From the NCBI GenBank assembly GCA_964591455.1, contig CAZQDZ010000003.1:124001-188000 (forward strand): a stretch of 64,000 nt of DNA, in the 5' to 3' direction. The position numbers and the translations under genes are program-made. This stretch comes from RFSX01 sp964591455. Its GTDB lineage: Bacteria > Bacteroidota > Bacteroidia > Chitinophagales > Saprospiraceae. The notes beneath the pieces are model-generated. The model saw only the letters and a program-made list of their open reading frames with translations, made no database searches and was not told where the DNA came from. Shown here piece after piece: positions 55,500 through 63,896 of the stretch. How positions within the stretch are numbered: the stretch's first letter is position 1; each line of letters opens with the position of its first letter.

Positions 55500-55997
55500 T
55501 TAGGACATAGACTCAAAATAGCCTGTTTCTCTGTTTTTTCTGACGTTATCCCAATTAAAATACCGACCATTCATGGCGATGTAGATGCCAGGCTCCAGTG
55601 TCTGGACAAATGCTAAGGCAGAACCTAAATTAAAAAATCCATCAGATGAATTACCAAAAGCAATAGGTATCATAGCACCTGTAAGAACAATCGTCTTGGA
55701 TCCTAACTGGTTCCCTTCAAGATAACGTGCTGTTTCCACCATTGTGTCAGTACCATGTGTTATAAGTATTCTTTCACTGGATGAATTCAAGCATTCTTCG
55801 AGAATTTGGGCTCTATGATCAGCAGTCATCTCTAGACTGTCTATCATCATTAGCTTCTTAACATCTAAGGCTAGCGTAGATCTGCCTTGCTTAAACATAT
55901 CAATGAGATGGGTGTCTTGAAAATAGAGCTCACCTGTAATGTAGTTATAGTCTTTATCGAATGTACCTCCTGTCACAAATATTTGAATCTCAACCAT
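55500..55997 (-). CDS. One-domain asparaginase-family protein
   Basis: The 165-residue protein covers only the N-terminal catalytic domain of class I/II asparaginases. It starts VEIQIFVTGGTFDKDYN with the first catalytic Thr, then has ILITHGTDTMVETARYL with the Thr-Asp pair and VLTGAMIPIAFGNSSDGFFNL. It ends in NVRKNRETGYF, whose Lys aligns with the catalytic Lys. The usual C-terminal domain is absent and the frame ends cleanly, so this looks like a real short family rather than a broken gene. The start at 55997 puts the first beta strand at the N-terminus; upstream codons have no signal peptide. Confidence 0.8.
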   Translation of the reverse strand: MVEIQIFVTGGTFDKDYNYITGELYFQDTHLIDMFKQGRSTLALDVKKLMMIDSLEMTADHRAQILEECLNSSSERILITHGTDTMVETARYLEGNQLGSKTIVLTGAMIPIAFGNSSDGFFNLGSALAFVQTLEPGIYIAMNGRYFNWDNVRKNRETGYFESMS

Positions 55998-56028
55998 TTT
56001 TACTGAATTGATAAATAAAAAATGAAAA

Positions 56029-56061
56029 TTTGTCTGGAGACGAAAGTTAGTTATACTTTTG
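56029..56061 (+). promoter_or_regulatory. Complete Bacteroidota-type promoter for the aminotransferase gene
   Basis: TTTG at 56029-56032, a 21-base spacer and TACTTTTG at 56054-56061 match both the -33 and -7 elements. The ATG at 56082 is 20 bases further on. This is the best promoter in the window and excludes the ATG at 56022. Confidence 0.65.
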
Positions 56062-56081
56062 AGATTGTAATAAAATGTTAT

Positions 56082-57281
56082 ATGTCCAATCAATTATTAT
56101 CGAGTCGCCTGAAAAACATGACTGAGTCTGCTACCATTAAAATGGCTCAAAAAGCAAGAGAATTAAAGGCGCAAGGTGTAGACGTCATTAGCTTAAGTCT
56201 GGGTGAACCAGACTTTGATACGCCAGACTATATAAAAGCGGCAGCCACTAAAGCCTTGACTGAAGGAAAGACAAAGTATACCGCTGTCCCTGGTGACATG
56301 GCTTTGCGTAAAGCAATCAGTCATAAGTTTAAAAGAGATAATGGACTTGATTACGACCCTAGTCAAATAGTCGTTTCTAATGGTGCCAAGCAATGCATAG
56401 CAAACGTATGCTTAGCACTACTCGACCCTGGAGATGAGGTCATTATATTCACACCTTATTGGGTTTCATATTTCGAAATTGTGAAGTTTGCCTCTGGTAC
56501 TCCAAAACCACTATATGCTGGAATAGATCAGGACTTTAAAGTGACGCCTGTACAACTGGAAGAAGCGATAACTGACAAGACGAAGATGATCATCTTCTCT
56601 TCTCCAAGTAACCCAACTGGCAGTTCTTATTCACGGAGCGAATTAGAAAGCTTAGCTAAGGTAATAAGTTCGAAAGAAAAATTGTTTGTACTCGCAGATG
56701 AGATTTATGAGTATATCCTGTTTGAAGGGACAAATCCAAGCATTGCCTCACTACCTAATATGGCAGACAAAACCATTACCATCAATGGCATGTCTAAAGG
56801 ATTCGCCATGACTGGCTGGCGCTTAGGATATATGGGTGCTCCAAAATGGTTAGCATCAGCCTGTGCTAAAGTACAAGGTCAGTTTACTTCAGGTGCGACG
56901 GCCTTCGGTCAGGCAGCAGCAGCGGATGCGTTAATGAAAGACCCAAGTCAACTTTCCTATATGAAAGATAAGTTTCTGGAACGCAAGAATTTGGTTAAGC
57001 GACTTTTAGATGATATACCTGGCGTCAAAACAAATGAACCACAGGGCGCTTTCTATTTCTTTCCAGATATCTCAGACTACTTCGGTAAGTCTAATGGACA
57101 GAGGACAATCAAAGATGCCAATGATTTTGTAGATGTATTACTTGATGAGGCCCATGTGGCAGTGGTAACAGGTGAAGCATTTGGGGATTCAAATTCCTTT
57201 AGATTATCATATGCATCCTCCAATGAAATTTTGGAAGAAGCTATGAGTCGAATCAAAAAAACTTTGTCGACCTACAGCTAA
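56082..57281 (+). CDS. Pyridoxal phosphate-dependent aspartate-type aminotransferase
   Basis: This 399-residue class I aminotransferase probably interconverts aspartate and oxaloacetate with glutamate. The PLP lysine is in NGMSKGFAMTGWRLGYMG. The N-terminal VISLSLGEPDFDTPDYIK, the SPSNPTGSSYSRSELE loop, VLADEIYEYILFEG and the substrate Arg in SFRLSYASS are all present. It belongs to the Ib subgroup, many of which also accept other amino acids, so substrate range is uncertain. The start is set by the promoter at 56029-56061. Confidence 0.93.
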   Translation: MSNQLLSSRLKNMTESATIKMAQKARELKAQGVDVISLSLGEPDFDTPDYIKAAATKALTEGKTKYTAVPGDMALRKAISHKFKRDNGLDYDPSQIVVSNGAKQCIANVCLALLDPGDEVIIFTPYWVSYFEIVKFASGTPKPLYAGIDQDFKVTPVQLEEAITDKTKMIIFSSPSNPTGSSYSRSELESLAKVISSKEKLFVLADEIYEYILFEGTNPSIASLPNMADKTITINGMSKGFAMTGWRLGYMGAPKWLASACAKVQGQFTSGATAFGQAAAADALMKDPSQLSYMKDKFLERKNLVKRLLDDIPGVKTNEPQGAFYFFPDISDYFGKSNGQRTIKDANDFVDVLLDEAHVAVVTGEAFGDSNSFRLSYASSNEILEEAMSRIKKTLSTYS

Positions 57282-58709
57282 CTAGTTTGGAATGAGCTCT
57301 TCTCTTTTATCTTGTTTAAGAATTTCAAGCATAGCGCCTTCCAGTTGTTCTGCACCTAAATTTTTGAGAAGGATTTCTCTGTCCTTGTTTAGGATGTAAA
57401 CTTTTGGTGTAGATGTCACATTGTATTTAAGTTTAAATCGTGAACGATGGTATTCGTCTGCAGCATTGATAAACCCTAGCATATCCTTTTCTTCTAGCGC
57501 TTCCCAACAAGTTTTAGTCTTATCTTGATGCTTTGTACATATGGCGAATGTCTTTACGCCTGAAGCTTTCCACTTTTCATTGAACTTGACATAATCAGGC
57601 ATCGTTTTAGTACAGTGGCCACAGTCAGGAGCCCAAAATAATAATATCAGATACTCATAGTCTATATCAGAAATTGAAATTGGAGTGCCGTCCTCCTTGT
57701 ACACTTTTATATCTGCGCCTATCTTCCCTATCAATGATGGTCTAATCTTATTAGCATTATCTACAATCTTCAGTAAGTTTTCTTCACTGACCCAAGGTGC
57801 TTTCTCAGCAGCATAATAATTATCTATTAGATGTACATAGATGGCATCGTATCCTATGATTTTACTATTGCCATATTTACTTAGAAAATTACTTAGATAG
57901 TATTGGTAAGTTCTCTCCGCAGGCATCATCTCACCTAGGAGAAAATCTAGACTGGTAATAATACTATCAGGATAATTAGATGTCAATCTATCAATATAGG
58001 TATCAATTTTTGGTTGAATCAGTCCAATATTCATAGAGAGTGGATCCGCCAAATCCAAATTGTCAAAGAAGTGTGCCTTGTAGTATAGATACCTTTCAAG
58101 TTGTCCTTCTTTGGTATCTGGAAATTCTGGCAGTTCTATTTCTTTGTTAGCTCTGAGCACTTTTCCTGTAATAGAATTAGGATATTTCTCTAATATCTTA
58201 TTCTGATGACTAGCTACTTTAGTATCTAATTTTTCTAAGTTAGTTTTGAATGCATCTGCATTCTTTTCATTAGACTCCAGAGCAGCTATAGTATCCCTTA
58301 ATTGCTGAGCTTCTGGCCTCATTTCATTGAGAAACTCAATATAATTTTGGAAGTTTGTATTGTCTTCAGAATTGTGATAGGTAACCTTAGTTTTATCGTT
58401 GTAGTCGTAGCTGATTCCAAATACCTTGTTATCTTCATTGACATTAAATTGTACAAATTCATTATCTGGATTGGTCAGTAAAATATAAATACCTGCGGAC
58501 AATGTATCTTCACCTGTCAACTTGAACTGACCTTTATTCTCAGCTAGTAATGTATCCTGAACCAACTGCTTATCAGCATAATAGTAGCCGACTACAAGCG
58601 TATCGTTCTCATAGTTCTTAATATCAATACTTATATCATACTGAGCAGCTAATGGCAATACGCCAAATACGAAAAACAGAACTAATAAATTTTTAATCAA
58701 ATCTTCCAT
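57282..58709 (-). CDS. Periplasmic TlpA/thioredoxin-like protein with DUF4369/DUF5106-type N-terminus
   Basis: The 475-residue protein has a signal peptide (LLVLFFVFGVLPLAAQ). A beta-rich DUF4369-like domain (about 22-115) and a long helical middle follow. The C-terminal thioredoxin fold has LLFWAPDCGHCTKTMPDYVKF (CxxC redox pair) and the cis-Pro strand VTSTPKVYILNKD. Such proteins are periplasmic thiol-disulfide oxidoreductases. The partner is unknown. The stop codon touches the end of the convergent aminotransferase gene, with no terminator visible. Confidence 0.85.
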   Translation of the reverse strand: MEDLIKNLLVLFFVFGVLPLAAQYDISIDIKNYENDTLVVGYYYADKQLVQDTLLAENKGQFKLTGEDTLSAGIYILLTNPDNEFVQFNVNEDNKVFGISYDYNDKTKVTYHNSEDNTNFQNYIEFLNEMRPEAQQLRDTIAALESNEKNADAFKTNLEKLDTKVASHQNKILEKYPNSITGKVLRANKEIELPEFPDTKEGQLERYLYYKAHFFDNLDLADPLSMNIGLIQPKIDTYIDRLTSNYPDSIITSLDFLLGEMMPAERTYQYYLSNFLSKYGNSKIIGYDAIYVHLIDNYYAAEKAPWVSEENLLKIVDNANKIRPSLIGKIGADIKVYKEDGTPISISDIDYEYLILLFWAPDCGHCTKTMPDYVKFNEKWKASGVKTFAICTKHQDKTKTCWEALEEKDMLGFINAADEYHRSRFKLKYNVTSTPKVYILNKDREILLKNLGAEQLEGAMLEILKQDKREELIPN

Positions 58710-58780
58710 ATTACAAAGAACTGTTACAGTATATGAAGTATCTATAGCAATGCTGACTTTAATAAATTTTTAATACGACT

Positions 58781-59725
58781 TTATGCTTCTATTGACCCTC
58801 TCTGGTTTGCCAGAAGAAATAATACAGCCATTCTCACAGCCACCCCATTTTCTACTTGCTGAAGAATGATAGAATGTTCACTATCTGCCACATCACTATC
58901 TAATTCTATGCCTCTATTTATCGGACCAGGATGCATAATGACCTTTTTTTCCTTGAGGCTGTCTAGTAGTTCTTTATTTATTCCGTAGTACATACTGTAC
59001 TCTCGTAATGATGGAATGTATTTTATGTCTTGTCTTTCCAGTTGTATTCGAAGTACATTTGCTACATCACACCACTTCAAACTCTCTTTAAGATTATATG
59101 ATATTTCTGCTCCTAATGAGTTGATGTGCTTTGGTATTAACGTAGGCGGACCACATACTCTGACATTGGCACCAAGCTTTTTTAAGCATAAGATATTGCT
59201 GAGCGCAACACGTGAGTGCATTATGTCACCAAATATGCAGATATTCTTTCCTTTCAAATTACCCACAGCTTCCTGCATGGAGAAAGCATCTAGAAGTGCT
59301 TGGGTTGGATGTTCATGTGTGCCATCTCCCGCATTGACTATCTGGGCATCTATGTTTTTAGAAAGAAAAATATGGGCGCCTGGGGCGGGATGCCTCATGA
59401 CGATCATGTCTACCTTCATCGACAATATATTATTGACAGTGTCTAATAAGGTCTCGCCTTTTTTGACAGAGCTTTGTGATGAAGAGAAATTAATAACATC
59501 TGCGGAGAGTCTCTTTTCAGCCAATTCAAAAGAGAGCTTTGTTCTTGTTGAATTCTCAAAAAAGAGGTTAGCTATAGTGACATCCCTCAATGAAGGCACT
59601 TTCTTTATAGGCCGATTAATAACGTCCTTGAACTTCTTAGTAGTAGAAAAAATAAGCTCAATATCCTCTTTGGTGATATATTTTATACCGAGGAGATGTC
59701 TTGTGCTTAGTATGCCTTCACTCAT
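58781..59725 (-). CDS. pyrB: Aspartate carbamoyltransferase catalytic subunit
   Basis: PyrB joins carbamoyl phosphate and aspartate, the committed step of pyrimidine synthesis. At 314 residues it has the carbamoyl phosphate loop FFENSTRTKLSFELAEKR, VNAGDGTHEHPTQALLDAF and the ILRIQLERQD and MHPGPINRGIE segments. No pyrI regulatory gene is beside it. It starts directly after the pyrR stop with no gap, so the two are one operon and there is no room for a regulatory site between them. Confidence 0.96.
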   Translation of the reverse strand: MSEGILSTRHLLGIKYITKEDIELIFSTTKKFKDVINRPIKKVPSLRDVTIANLFFENSTRTKLSFELAEKRLSADVINFSSSQSSVKKGETLLDTVNNILSMKVDMIVMRHPAPGAHIFLSKNIDAQIVNAGDGTHEHPTQALLDAFSMQEAVGNLKGKNICIFGDIMHSRVALSNILCLKKLGANVRVCGPPTLIPKHINSLGAEISYNLKESLKWCDVANVLRIQLERQDIKYIPSLREYSMYYGINKELLDSLKEKKVIMHPGPINRGIELDSDVADSEHSIILQQVENGVAVRMAVLFLLANQRGSIEA

Positions 59726-60280
59726 TTAATCATTCGTATTGGCTGAAAAAATTAAAACTTTATCCTCACCATCCAGATGTGCCCATTGTACTTTGACATA
59801 GGCATCATCTAAAGCATCCACTTGCAAGCCTGTATAGTCAGACTTTATAGGCAGGTGCCTATTGAATCGTCTATCTACCATCGTGAGTAGTTCTACTTTA
59901 GAAGGACGTCCAAAGTCCTGTAGTGCAGATAATGCAGCATGAATTGTGCGCCCAGTATAGAGTACATCATCTATAAGTAGGATTCTTTTAGAGTCAATAT
60001 TAAAGTCTACTTGAGTTGCATTAGCAGTAAGTGGCGTTTGCCTCATTCTAAAATCATCTCTGTAGAAGGTTATATCCAACTTGCCAAAAGAGATTTTCCT
60101 CTTGGGCTCTATATCATTGATAATCTCAATTAGGCGTTCTGCTAGAATGACTCCTTTTTCTTGAATACCTACGATTAACAACTCTTCGCTATCAAGGTAG
60201 TTTTCCACTATTTGGCTAGCTAGTCGTTTGAGAGTAATATTGAATCTCTCTGGGCTTAAGATTTGTCTCCCTCTATGCAT
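59726..60280 (-). CDS. pyrR: PyrR: pyr regulator / uracil phosphoribosyltransferase
   Basis: The 184-residue phosphoribosyltransferase-fold protein has the PRPP loop ILLIDDVLYTGRTIHAALSAL, the N-terminal QILSPERFNITLKRLASQI and the RRFNRHLPIKSDYTG segment of the PyrR family. In Firmicutes PyrR binds a leader RNA to attenuate pyr genes and also makes UMP from uracil. Here a -7 box lies only 7 bases before the ATG, so no leader attenuator fits. The enzyme role is therefore more likely in this organism. It is co-transcribed with pyrB. Confidence 0.92.
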   Translation of the reverse strand: MHRGRQILSPERFNITLKRLASQIVENYLDSEELLIVGIQEKGVILAERLIEIINDIEPKRKISFGKLDITFYRDDFRMRQTPLTANATQVDFNIDSKRILLIDDVLYTGRTIHAALSALQDFGRPSKVELLTMVDRRFNRHLPIKSDYTGLQVDALDDAYVKVQWAHLDGEDKVLIFSANTND

Positions 60281-60287
60281 CAGGCTA

Positions 60288-60295
60288 CAAAGATA
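60288..60295 (-). promoter_or_regulatory. Bacteroidota-type -7 element for pyrR-pyrB
   Basis: The minus strand reads TATCTTTG, matching TANNTTTG, 7 bases before the pyrR ATG. The predicted leader is only a few bases. No -33 element is clear. Confidence 0.48.
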
Positions 60296-60304
60296 TCATA
60301 TTGC

Positions 60305-62722
60305 TCATATTCGTTGCTTATCTCCTAAAATTCTACCTCTAAATAAGAAATACACAATGAATCCAAAGATTAACAATAGGGAGCAGATCCATGAAATAGT
60401 AATGCCTAATTTATTACTATCTGGATCAAACTCAAAGACAATCGTGTGTTCACCAGCAGGTATTGACATTGCTCTTAAAATATAATTAGCTCTAAAGTGT
60501 GATACTGGCTTATCATCTATGCTCGCTTTCCATCCCTTATTTGGCCCATACCATACTTCAGAAAATAGGGCAATCTGATTTGCCATAGAATTGCTTTTAT
60601 AAGTAAGCTTGTTAGGTTTGTACTCTACAAGTTCTATGGAACCAGACTTTTGTCTGGAAGTATTTCCTACTTCATCTCGAAATTCTTTGTGTACGATTGC
60701 CTCCCCTAAAGGATCAAAATCTGATAAAGCCTCTATTTCTGCATCCGCATCTTGAACAATATTCACATTATTAACAAACCAAGCATTTCCTAATGAGGCA
60801 GAGTTTAACCTTACCTTCTCTTGACCTGGTTGGCCCGAAATGAAATATTTACAATTGAGCATGTTTAGCACATTCACATTGTTCTTAGTAATATGATAGT
60901 CTATTACATCTTGGTATCTCTGGAGCTTAGCTGCATGATATCCACCAATTGTTTTATGAAAATAGGAAGCAAACGAAGAATTGAATGTATTAATGGAATT
61001 ATCTAAGACTCGGTAGTGCAAGCTTTTATCCTGGAGAATTTGAGTATCTACTGCTCTTGGCGTATAATGCTCTTTTTGCCTTCTTACACTCTCATAATTA
61101 GATAAGCTGACGTATCTAAGATTGATGGTATATAAGTCTATAAATGCTAATAACCCTATACCAATTACAACTATTAAATGAGACAACTTTCCAATCGCAT
61201 GGATCCAGATTAAAACTAAACTTAAGGCCATGAATAATGCAGTCCTAAATGAACTAGCTCTTAAGAGATTAGCACGATCTTCTATAATAACTTTAGGATC
61301 TAATCCAGCTTGTGCCAGCATATTATCACTGCTAGATGAGATGTCAAATATCCCCGGTCCCAAAACACCTATAAGTACAGTAAGAAGGATAAAACCAATA
61401 CCGGGATACAAAACCTTCTTCTTAGAAAAACTCTTTTGAGCCAGAATCTTAGACAATCCAAGCATACCCATAAGCGGTATGATAATCGCCGTTATGGATA
61501 AAATAGAATTGGGTGTTCTAAACTTGTTGTAATAAGGAACTACGTCAAAAAATAGTCTACTCAGCATCTCGCAATTCTTTCCCATAGACAGCAAAAATGT
61601 AAGGAGAACTGCTGCCATACCCCACCATTTCAAATGCCCGTGGAGATTGAACAATGACAAGAAAAAGAGAAAGAAAATAATAGCCCCAAAGTATATCGGT
61701 CCACTGGTAAATGGTAAACTACCCCAATACAAAGGGGCCTTGACTGATTTAAGAGGTATGTTTTTTCTACGCAGCTCTTTACCAAAATTAGATTGTGAAT
61801 CTATATTCTCAACAGAACTGCCACCATTAGCCATAGGGATAAAACTAGCTAACAAATCCTCACTGCCATTACTCCAAGACATGGCATACTCCCAACCCAA
61901 GCCTTCTACTTTAGAACTGCTATCATTTGATTTATGGTTTTTCAATATTGGAGCTCCACGCATTGTGTCCTTAGAGTATTCGTATATCGGAAAAGTTCTC
62001 TTTGCTGTAGAACCTATGCCTATCAGAAGTCCGAGTATCAGAAGAATGGATGTCTTAGCGAATTTTAAAAGCTGACCTTGCTTGACATGCTCTGCAAACA
62101 CAAACAAGGAATATACAAAGAGGACGATACCAAGATAATATGTCATCTGAGGGTGTGATGCTTTTAAGTTTAATGACATTCCTAGAGCAAATATCAATGC
62201 GCCAAGAATCATGTTTTTCTGGTAGGCGTATAATACACCTAGAATCACCATTGGCGCAGTCATTATTGTCATGACCTTGGTATTATGGCCTGCATTTAGA
62301 AGAACCATGTTATTGGTGGTATACGCAAAACAGAGCGCCCCGAATATGGCTAAGGGAGGCTTTACACCTAAGAAGATAAGAAGTATGTAGAACAGAATCA
62401 GACCTACTAGAAACTTGCCTGCTTCATTGTTCATCCCTAGACTGAGCACAACCTTGGCATAATCTAAGGGGTCTTTTACTTGATCAAACTTGATGTAATA
62501 GGTAGGCATACCAGAAAACATGCTATTTGTCCATAGCGTGGATTCTCCTGTAGCTTCCTTATGCGTCTTACTCTCTTGTGACATACCCACCCAATGAGTG
62601 ATATCACTTTGCTTCAGCTTTTTGCCTTGATAGGTGGGGTAAAAAACTATCACTGTAGATAGTAGAAAAATGAGAATTGCAACTAAATGAATCCAGTTGT
62701 TTTTAACTATATCTTGAATCAT
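60305..62722 (-). CDS. YfhO family polytopic membrane protein
   Basis: The 805-residue protein has many hydrophobic helices. A periplasmic loop with WVGMSQESKTHKEATGES lies near the N-terminus. The C-terminal globular part (from about YHAAKLQRYQDVIDYH) ends EVWYGPNKGWKASIDDKPV and PAGEHTIVFEFDPDS, both hallmarks of YfhO. Members resemble GT-C glycosyltransferases and some act in lipid or teichoic acid glycosylation. In Bacteroidota the role is unknown. The ATG at 62722 is preferred over a TTG at 62737. It lies 24 bases upstream of pyrR on the same strand. Confidence 0.87.
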   Translation of the reverse strand: MIQDIVKNNWIHLVAILIFLLSTVIVFYPTYQGKKLKQSDITHWVGMSQESKTHKEATGESTLWTNSMFSGMPTYYIKFDQVKDPLDYAKVVLSLGMNNEAGKFLVGLILFYILLIFLGVKPPLAIFGALCFAYTTNNMVLLNAGHNTKVMTIMTAPMVILGVLYAYQKNMILGALIFALGMSLNLKASHPQMTYYLGIVLFVYSLFVFAEHVKQGQLLKFAKTSILLILGLLIGIGSTAKRTFPIYEYSKDTMRGAPILKNHKSNDSSSKVEGLGWEYAMSWSNGSEDLLASFIPMANGGSSVENIDSQSNFGKELRRKNIPLKSVKAPLYWGSLPFTSGPIYFGAIIFFLFFLSLFNLHGHLKWWGMAAVLLTFLLSMGKNCEMLSRLFFDVVPYYNKFRTPNSILSITAIIIPLMGMLGLSKILAQKSFSKKKVLYPGIGFILLTVLIGVLGPGIFDISSSSDNMLAQAGLDPKVIIEDRANLLRASSFRTALFMALSLVLIWIHAIGKLSHLIVVIGIGLLAFIDLYTINLRYVSLSNYESVRRQKEHYTPRAVDTQILQDKSLHYRVLDNSINTFNSSFASYFHKTIGGYHAAKLQRYQDVIDYHITKNNVNVLNMLNCKYFISGQPGQEKVRLNSASLGNAWFVNNVNIVQDADAEIEALSDFDPLGEAIVHKEFRDEVGNTSRQKSGSIELVEYKPNKLTYKSNSMANQIALFSEVWYGPNKGWKASIDDKPVSHFRANYILRAMSIPAGEHTIVFEFDPDSNKLGITISWICSLLLIFGFIVYFLFRGRILGDKQRI

Positions 62723-62744
62723 GTAACTCGATATCAATGAATTA

Positions 62745-62752
62745 CAAATCTA
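62745..62752 (-). promoter_or_regulatory. Bacteroidota-type -7 element for the yfhO-like gene
   Basis: The minus strand reads TAGATTTG, matching TANNTTTG, 22 bases before the ATG at 62722. It supports that start over the earlier TTG. Confidence 0.45.
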
Positions 62753-62810
62753 AATTTATTTTAATGGAATCATCGATTGAAGCAAGACAAAGTTATTTTG
62801 GTTTTCTAGT

Positions 62811-63839
62811 TTAATGGCTATCCTTATAAATGGCTACAACTCGATCACTATCTGTTATATATCCTCTATACATACCCGCTGTATTGAATGGCATGCTGAT
62901 ATTTCCATTTTTATCCAAAGCAATAAGACCTCCGCTACCACCAGCTTCTTTGAGTTTAGAGTGAATGATCTGTTCGGAAGATTCTTTTAGACTGACCTGC
63001 TTATATTCCATCATGGCTGACACATCATAAGCGACTGCATATCTTATAAAGTATTCTCCATGACCTGTACAAGACACACCACAAGTCTCATTATTAGCAT
63101 ATGTTCCAGCCCCAATTATTGGGCTATCCCCTATTCTATTGAATCGCTTATTGGTCATGCCACCAGTTGAGGTGCCAGCGACTATGTTCCCATTTTTATC
63201 CAGTGCTACTGCTCCTACCGTACCAAATTTGCTCTCAGAAATTTCACTTATTTGCATACCCATCGCTTTTTCCTTGTCCAATACCCTTTGCAAACTATTC
63301 CATCTGGATTCAGTATGGAAATATTTATTGTCTACCTGTTCTAACCCAAGGCTTTTAGCAAAAGCATCTGCGCCATCGCCAGTCATCATTACATGTTCTG
63401 ACTTTTCAAGAACACCTTTAGCCGCTTCTATCGGATTCTTTACAGTTTTTACACCCCCTACGGCCCCCGCCTCTCTATCACTTCCTCTCATAATCGAAGC
63501 ATCTAATTCATTCTGACCATTATTAGTAAAAACAGCACCTTTACCTGCGTTGAACAAAGGAGAATTTTCCATGGTCTTAATAGTGGCTACAACGGCATCC
63601 ATACTGCTGCCACCTGATTTTAATATGCGTTCTCCTGTATCCAATGCTATATTGAGTGCTTCCAAGTAGGCTTTCTCTTTCTCAGATGTCATGTTCTTCT
63701 TGAGGATGGTTCCTGCACCTCCATGAATTACCATTGCATAAGCTGTCTTATTCTCTTGAGTCATAGTTTTATTAGGTGAAGTATCTTTACACGCTATAAA
63801 CGACAAGCTGATTATCAGCAATACACATTTTCTAATCAT
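62811..63839 (-). CDS. Isoaspartyl peptidase / L-asparaginase, Ntn-hydrolase type, lipoprotein
   Basis: The 342-residue precursor has a lipoprotein signal (LLIISLSFIACKD), so the enzyme is membrane-attached outside the cytoplasm. It begins YAMVIHGGAGTILKK, as in this family. The self-processing site is in ESKFGTVGAVALD, where Thr becomes the nucleophile of the beta chain. GTSTGGMTNKRFNRIGDSPIIGAG and CTGHGEYFIRYAVAYD complete the substrate site. It hydrolyses isoaspartyl dipeptides and asparagine. It is unrelated in fold to the one-domain asparaginase at 55500-55997. Confidence 0.94.
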   Translation of the reverse strand: MIRKCVLLIISLSFIACKDTSPNKTMTQENKTAYAMVIHGGAGTILKKNMTSEKEKAYLEALNIALDTGERILKSGGSSMDAVVATIKTMENSPLFNAGKGAVFTNNGQNELDASIMRGSDREAGAVGGVKTVKNPIEAAKGVLEKSEHVMMTGDGADAFAKSLGLEQVDNKYFHTESRWNSLQRVLDKEKAMGMQISEISESKFGTVGAVALDKNGNIVAGTSTGGMTNKRFNRIGDSPIIGAGTYANNETCGVSCTGHGEYFIRYAVAYDVSAMMEYKQVSLKESSEQIIHSKLKEAGGSGGLIALDKNGNISMPFNTAGMYRGYITDSDRVVAIYKDSH

Positions 63840-63896
63840 TTTTCTGCTTTGATTTAATTATGGGGCAGTTAAGATAGCTAATACATAATTGTTAGA

